From positions 21,989,744 to 22,053,743 of the forward strand of contig OX637393.1 of NCBI GenBank assembly GCA_951799425.1: DNA of 64,000 bases, written 5' to 3'. The notes under the pieces were generated by a model that saw only the letters and a program-made list of their open reading frames with translations, was not told the DNA's origin and did not search any database. Positions 58,491 through 64,000 of this stretch are shown here, one piece after another (positions within the stretch are counted from its first letter, which is position 1; the number at the start of each line of letters is the position of its first letter). The position numbers and the translations under genes are program-made. This stretch comes from Ilex aquifolium (lineage: Eukaryota; Streptophyta; Magnoliopsida; Aquifoliales; Aquifoliaceae).

Positions 58491-60837
58491 TACGATCATG
58501 AAAATTCTGCACTATAACCTCTGGTAGAAATTTTTTATGTAAACCATTGGATCACAATCCAATAGTTAGTAATCGAAGTTAACCAAAATTTAATGCAAAT
58601 ACCTACTATGTTTGGCTCTTAACTAAAAAAGAAATCTCAATAGCATATTAATTATCATATAATCCTATTAGGAAAGTCTATTTAATCTTTTCAAAATTAA
58701 ATCTTTTGAAGATAGTAATTTTTTTTTTAATCTTATTGAATAGTATCATGTCAATGAGAAAATGAGCAAACAAAATTTCTAGATTACATAAACTACGCCA
58801 AGAACCACGATGACTAAAACCATAATAAGCAAATTTGCATGTATGTGTCCTGGTTAATCTATATTTAACGAAATACATATAACCACCAAATATTGATGAG
58901 GTCAATAGAATGAAAGTTTAACACTTTTAAATGCAAGCCCAAAATATAAAAATATGCCCAAATACTCAATTTTGGAATTGCATCTGATGATGCACAAAAT
59001 AGTATCGTGCAAGATCAACAGTCGAGTGTGTGATAAGGTGTAATTAATGGATAATAAATAAAATAATCAATGACAATAATGTAAATATTGAGTAAACACA
59101 CAGATATATAGTGGTTCAGTCCGGGTGACCTACTCCACTTTGGGAAATGGCAACGGTGGTCGGGGGTCTTCATTGATGAAGTAAGGTAAATGAGAGAGTA
59201 ATGGTTAACTCCGAGAGAGATACAATAGCTAGGAGAGAGAGAGAATCTATGTGTGTATGGAGAGGTGTAGAGGTAGATCTCAATGTGTAGTCAGATCCCC
59301 TCTCAATGGAGAGTGCTTACAATTTATAGGCATGGTGATGCGGTGACGTGAGTGTGAGGGCACTAATTCTTCGGGGAGGATAGTTAAAAAAGGTAAGTAC
59401 AATTGAGATAACATTGATCTTCGAGAGCGGGTATCTCGATAATCTCTCTCCCATATGCTCTTATCTTCCTGGGCTCCTTGAATTATGAACTGGGTCGAAT
59501 TTGCGAACTGGGCTCGACCTGCCTTTTAGTTGACTTGGGCTTGCTAGATTTCCTGACCCAGTTAGATTTGGGCTCATCAGCATTAGTGAACAAAATCCCT
59601 AATAGGATGACAGAATAAAAAATAAAGTTATGTGGGTAATTCATGAAAACACAACAATTTTCAAACAGAAGACACATCAAAATGTATAGTTTCAAGTACC
59701 ATAAGAACCGAATGTTATAATTCTTTAATTAAAGATAAGAAACAAATAACTAAACAATATCTAGCAATCTCAATTCGAAGTATGAAGAATATTAGGATAC
59801 ATCTAGTAGTACTATTAGCACTTCAACATAAACTAACGAAGTATTGCATATGACAAATTTTTTAGAGCAATCCATCTGATTCTATTTTGTAAGAGTAAAA
59901 GAAAACTATAAACTTTAAAAGTTTTAATTTTAAAAAAAATGTAACATACATTCCTAATAGGACTAGAATTACCATTAATATGTTATTGATATTTCCTTTT
60001 TAATTAAGAGCCAAATATGATAGATCTTTTATTAAATTTTGGCCTTTTTTGATTAGAAGTTGTTAGATCAAAATCTAACGGTTTACGTAAAAAATGCCAC
60101 TAGAAATTATGATTCAAAGTTTCTATAATCGTGCTAATATAGGTTTCTTTGATAACACTACTTAAGGTTTGAATACTTTAAGCACTTAATGAATTAAACT
60201 CGTTTGGTAATCTAAAAGGCTAAAACTTATATCACTTAATAATTTAAACTCTTCTTAAAAATAGATTAAAATTTTAAGTAATAAGTCACCTACTTATTAG
60301 TTAATATTGAAAATGTTAGTTAGTAAGAGTTTTATAAATTCCTCATAATGGATAAATATATCCTCAATACATTTTACACTCCTAACTTTTCAATACCAAC
60401 CATCCACCACCACCACCACCACCACCACCACGATTGTGTCACCGCAACCACCACCATTGTGCTGCCACCATTATCCCTCCGCTACCACCCCTACCATTGT
60501 CACAATGGTGATGGTGGTAGTAGGAATAAGGTAGTTACAGTGAGATAGTTAAAAATAAGGATAAAATTAGAATAATAAAAATTTTCAAACTTTACCTCCT
60601 TATATTTGTCAACAGTTTGATTCAATTCAATACTTAAATTTTAGTGGATACCAAACAGTTTACGAATTAAAAAATTCAGCATTCAACACTTAAAATTCAA
60701 CATTTAGTTTTTAGTATTCAGCTTTTAATTTTATCAAACACTACCTTAGTTAGATTATTAATGAAATTGACATAGAAATTATTAAATAGAATCATTGGTC
60801 GATTAAATTAGATTGAAAGTTAACTTAAATTTAGTAA
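58491..60837. other. AT-rich repeat debris, no gene seen
   Basis: A possible old LTR scrap (59,030-59,600, with TATAGTGGTTCAGTCCGGGT) and a (CCA)n run (60,403-60,429). No coding region is supported. Confidence 0.4.
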
Positions 60838-61062
60838 AAATCCCAAGTGGTAGTTCAAGTGATAACATGAACGAGCTGTAAACTCAGATGTCCTAAGTTC
60901 AAAACTTGGCAATCATTTGGTGGCAGGCCATGATGGATTCTTCCCTTATGAATACCCTAGTTTGCATGAGTGGATGGTCTGACTTTAATCGGATAAGAGA
61001 GCAGATTAGCTGAGACGAACGTAAGCTAGCCCCGACACTCCTAACCGTTGAACCAAAAAAAA
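60838..61062 (+). mobile_element. tRNA-derived SINE
   Basis: About 225 bp with an A-box-like TGGTAGTTCAAGTG (60,848 onward) and a B box GTTCAAAAC (60,897-60,905), ending in CCAAAAAAAA. Flanked by TTAGTAA at 60,831-60,837 and 61,063-61,069, a 7-bp target duplication. No protein coding. Confidence 0.7.
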
Positions 61063-61069
61063 TTAGTAA

Positions 61070-61506
61070 TTTTTTTTTTGAAATTTTGTAGGGATTCAAA
61101 TTCAGATCAAATTGGGTAATCGAATATCCGATTATTAAAGGATGCGGATATGAATTAAGTTTTTAAAATACGTTGGATAAAAGGATCAGATTTGAAAGTC
61201 AAATTTTTTATCGGATTCAAATCTAGACAGATCAAGGTTAGATACATATTCGATCTGTTGACAACCCTACTTATGTACATGTGTCACACAAACAGTGTTT
61301 GCGAAGGAAGAAAAAAAACAGTAAATTTCATCAACACCACTGTAGATTAGTGTAGTTACAAGGACTTCCTCTATATTTTCTAAAATTATATTGACACCCC
61401 TTGTCAAGTTTTGTCAATAATGGAATGAACGAAAATTGTATTTTGAAAGAATTACCCTCAACTGAGAGTGATTTTTGCTCTTTTTATCCTTAGTTTGTGG
61501 TGTGTA
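61070..61506. other. no gene seen
   Basis: AT-rich intergenic DNA. Confidence 0.5.
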
Positions 61507-61678
61507 TCTATAATATAAAACAGGGTATGCTTCAATAAGTCCATCCGACGATCTCAAATAGACTTATCCAACGATCACTAACATTCCTCTCAAAACCATT
61601 CGTATTGAATTTTTTCACCTCCAAATCCATTACTTCTCACTTAGGTTGCATCGTACCTTCAGACACGGATTACCCTAG
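61507..61678 (+). mobile_element. mini-Helitron, 172 bp
   Basis: 5' TCTATAATATAAAA after an A, 3' CCTTCAGACACGGATTACC then CTAG (61,675-61,678) followed by T. All termini are present in 172 bp, so this is the smallest complete-looking copy in the window. Confidence 0.6.
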
Positions 61679-61802
61679 TGTAAATATATAAGATGTCAAC
61701 CTCTCTCCTGAGCTTTTGATCAAAGCCAGCCCCCACCCAAAATTTATTCCCAAACCCTGTCAATTTTAAACTTATTTTCCAAACCCACTCCCTTTTTAAA
61801 AA

Positions 61803-62045
61803 GTCATTTTAAATGACGCCTTCATGGTTTAAAACGTCATTTAAAATGACATTTTTGATCTTGAAAAAACTAAACAAAGACTGTGATAATTAAGGAATAA
61901 AACGTTATTTAAAGCGACGCCTTTTAAAAATGTCAGGTTGAATGATGTTTTTAAATTACTATTTTAAACAGCTTGGTAACAACATTATGTGAAACTTAAA
62001 AATGTCATTTGGAATGATTACTCTAAAGGTGTCATTCCAAATGAC
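61803..62045. repeat. GTCATTTNAAATGAC palindrome cluster
   Basis: Perfect or odd-centred palindromes at 61,803-61,817, 61,836-61,850 and 62,031-62,045, with degenerate copies near 61,902 and 62,004. This is a different, AT-rich core from the CpG-centred palindromes in LTRs. It lies between a mini-Helitron and an LTR. Function unknown. Confidence 0.6.
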
Positions 62046-62284
62046 GATTTACATGAATAAAATCAAACGACTTTCCCAAATCACAGAAGGCTTTGGTCAA
62101 TTTTTTTTTAAAAAAAAATCCACCCTCTCTTAGATCCCTTTCTCAGATTGTTCTCTCCTCTCCTCCAATACCCACCATCTTCTTCGACGAAGACCACTCC
62201 GACGAGGAAGACCACTCCAACGAAGAAGACCACTCTAGTGAAGCAGCTTAACTTCGGCAACACATATTTTCTCCGGTGGTGCTC

Positions 62285-63890
62285 TGATTAGCACAAAATA
62301 GTGTATATTCTTGTGTGCTAATCATCTCACTTCATTTGCTTTTGCAGTTTAAATGATGCGAATTGTGTTGGTTGAAGTAGTAACGATGCTATTTGATGTT
62401 TGCAGTTGCAAGGCCCTAAATAAAGCTTCTTAAGGCCTTCCCAAATGCATTGGGATGTTTGGGGGCGAAGGAAATGATAAAGTAAAGCTCAGAAGTTGAA
62501 AAAAATCAGAAAGAAACAGAGAAACCGTACCGGTATGCAGTACCGGTACGCAGAAGCTACTGGTGTTCGAAGTACCGGTACTGTCTGCTGAGTTTGCCCC
62601 GAATCTCTGCATTTCAAGATCTGCTGCTCTGAGGGTCCCACCATCAGTTCTCCCTGACACGCCCACAATACTATTCACCACTTTTACACTTTTGCTTGGA
62701 TGTTGGAGGCTTGGGTGATGAATGAAGAGAGAGAAGAGAGGATCAGCTGGGTGTGCAGACAAGCTCTGCACTCCCCTGACAAGCTATCCCTGCTGCACCC
62801 TACTGATGGGGGTCACTTCAGGGAGCTACAGGACCGCTCCAGGCACGTTGGTGGGGAGGCCAAGCTCTCCAATGTTCAACATATTCCAGAGTATTGAGGA
62901 GGATATAGAGAGAGAAGCTCCAGGCATAGAAGAAGATGAATAGTAGTTTTAGAGAGAGAAAGTTCTGATTTTTGCATTTCTTCTACTGCATTGTCTTGTA
63001 ATCAAGGGAATGAATCTTTAGAATTTCATTGGATGTCATTAATGCTATTTACCTTCATGTTCCTGGCTAGTTAATGCTCTTCTAAAGTTTCTACCATTAA
63101 TGCTTCAAGTCTTTCATTGTCTTAGTTGTAAAAAAATGGGTTTGAAATGCTTTCACTCTTAGCTGTGTTTTATTGAATTTAGTGATCCGAGAACTTCATA
63201 TTTTTGCAATGCATTCTCTTTACATTGTCACTTTTATTTCAAGTATGAGTAGCTAAATCCTTTAGTTGGCAAGACCAAGGGGAATCTCCCTTTGGGTATA
63301 CCATTTCAACTCCTTCTCCTCCCTCCTTTTAGAGTCCAATGGTTCGGTTTGACTAGATTGAAGGTGGATGATTCGGTGAGTCTTTGATAATCCGTAGGCC
63401 TAGTCACGGTTTATGCTTAGATACTCACCGACATCATGCTCGGCTTTCTATGAATCAATCGTTCATTCATGCTCAATCGGAGGAGTGATTTGAGTTGAGA
63501 TGGTATACCTATTGGAGTGACCTCTTGGAATTGCCAACACTTGCTTTCTCATTTCATTTTCACCAAAACACATTTCACCAAACAACTTTCCACCACAAGA
63601 ATTTTTACACTTTCTTTTCCCAAAATCACTTTCAAATTGGTTTACTTCCTTCCCCGTGGAAATGACCTTGGAATACCACCAAGTAAAACAAGACCCACGA
63701 AAGTCTCCTTGCGATTGGGGAGCATTTTTGTGCATTCATGTATCACATTTCCACCAACCTATTTCCTTTCCCCTTGCCCTTTCTTTTGACACTATCCCAA
63801 GGGAGAGTGACACTCCCTTTCGTTCATACACTTTGGCTTCTAAGGGATAGTATTTAAGGGGTTAGGAATAACACCGTTTTTGCTCAATCA
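62285..63890 (+). repeat. 5' LTR of an Athila-like element
   Basis: TGATTAGCAC ... CTCAATCA, 1,606 bp. The 3' half is homologous to the LTR at 29,226 (AATGGTTCGGTTTGAC, CCGTAGGCCTAGTCACGG), but the palindromes are of the TACCGGTA type: 62,528-62,535, GTACCGGTAC at 62,540-62,549 and AGTACCGGTACT at 62,571-62,582, with spacer AAGCTACTGGTGTTCGA. Minus-strand frames inside are not genes. Confidence 0.85.
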
Positions 63891-63893
63891 TTT

Positions 63894-63911
63894 TGGCGCC
63901 GTTGCCGGGGA
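63894..63911 (+). other. primer-binding site, Asp-tRNA type
   Basis: TTGGCGCCGTTGCCGGGG shortly after the LTR end, the site type known from Athila/Calypso elements (tRNA-Asp). The element continues beyond 64,000; only leader sequence is visible. Confidence 0.75.
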
Positions 63912-64000
63912 AGGCAAGTGTCAAACCAAGGAGGTGATTTCCGAACAACGGAGGTAAGTCCCATGATCTTCATCACGGGCTGAGGTACGTTGTCTCGTGT

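Noticed and set aside
62430-62943. Minus- and plus-strand frames of 65-113 residues
   Set aside because: They lie inside the 5' LTR at 62,285-63,890 and have no recognised domain.

Overview
This is a stretch of a transposon-rich plant nuclear genome, most likely a dicot; I cannot name the species. The evidence is a multi-exon homeobox gene with GT-AG introns, Ty3/gypsy retrotransposons with iMet-type and Asp-type primer sites, Helitron ends (short hairpin then CTAG), a tRNA-type SINE, microsatellites, and low GC outside coding regions and LTR ends. Only one host gene is convincingly supported.

Layout. 1-1,080: minus-strand LTR-like fragment. 1,345-9,493: 5'-truncated Athila-like Ty3/gypsy element (integrase remnant, a Cys-rich small ORF, an internal promoter, a broken env-like ORF, polypurine tract, 3' LTR). 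9,494-10,592: minus-strand fragment of a second LTR family ('B'). About 11,868-21,881: an apparently intact PHD-finger homeodomain gene of the HAT3.1 type on the minus strand. I reconstruct ten coding exons giving 712 codons plus stop with all phases matching, plus a 5'-UTR exon and intron. One 3.2-kb intron carries a 0.7-kb non-autonomous DNA transposon. 22,186-24,337: head-to-tail Helitrons carrying (CCN)n tracts. About 24,338-35,756: minus-strand Helitron-like DNA split by a solo B-type LTR (26,100-28,508) and by an LTR element (29,226-34,692, target duplication ATTCT). 36,298-52,885: plus-strand Helitron-like DNA split by a solo LTR (37,888-39,674) and by a very young Ty3/gypsy element (42,520-51,808, duplication CATTG). 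52,886-57,417: another Helitron. 57,418-62,284: repeats, a SINE and a mini-Helitron. 62,285-64,000: the 5' LTR, primer site and leader of a further Athila-like element that runs off the window.

The most unusual signal is a set of short perfect palindromes clustered in the LTRs of otherwise different retrotransposons. There are three core types: CGTTCGAACG, ACCTTCCGGAAGGT and CGTACCGGTACG. Homologous LTRs carry different cores, while the short spacer between palindromes (GCCCACTGGA or GCTACTGGAG) is shared across core types. Both arms therefore appear to have changed together, which suggests selection for two-fold symmetry (a dimeric binding site or a hairpin). In several places the cluster lies 13-100 bp upstream of a TATA box. 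A second notable pattern is a series of Helitron 3' ends directly abutting the next Helitron 5' end.

Coordinates come from reading the sequence by eye. Family names come from recognised motifs, not database searches.
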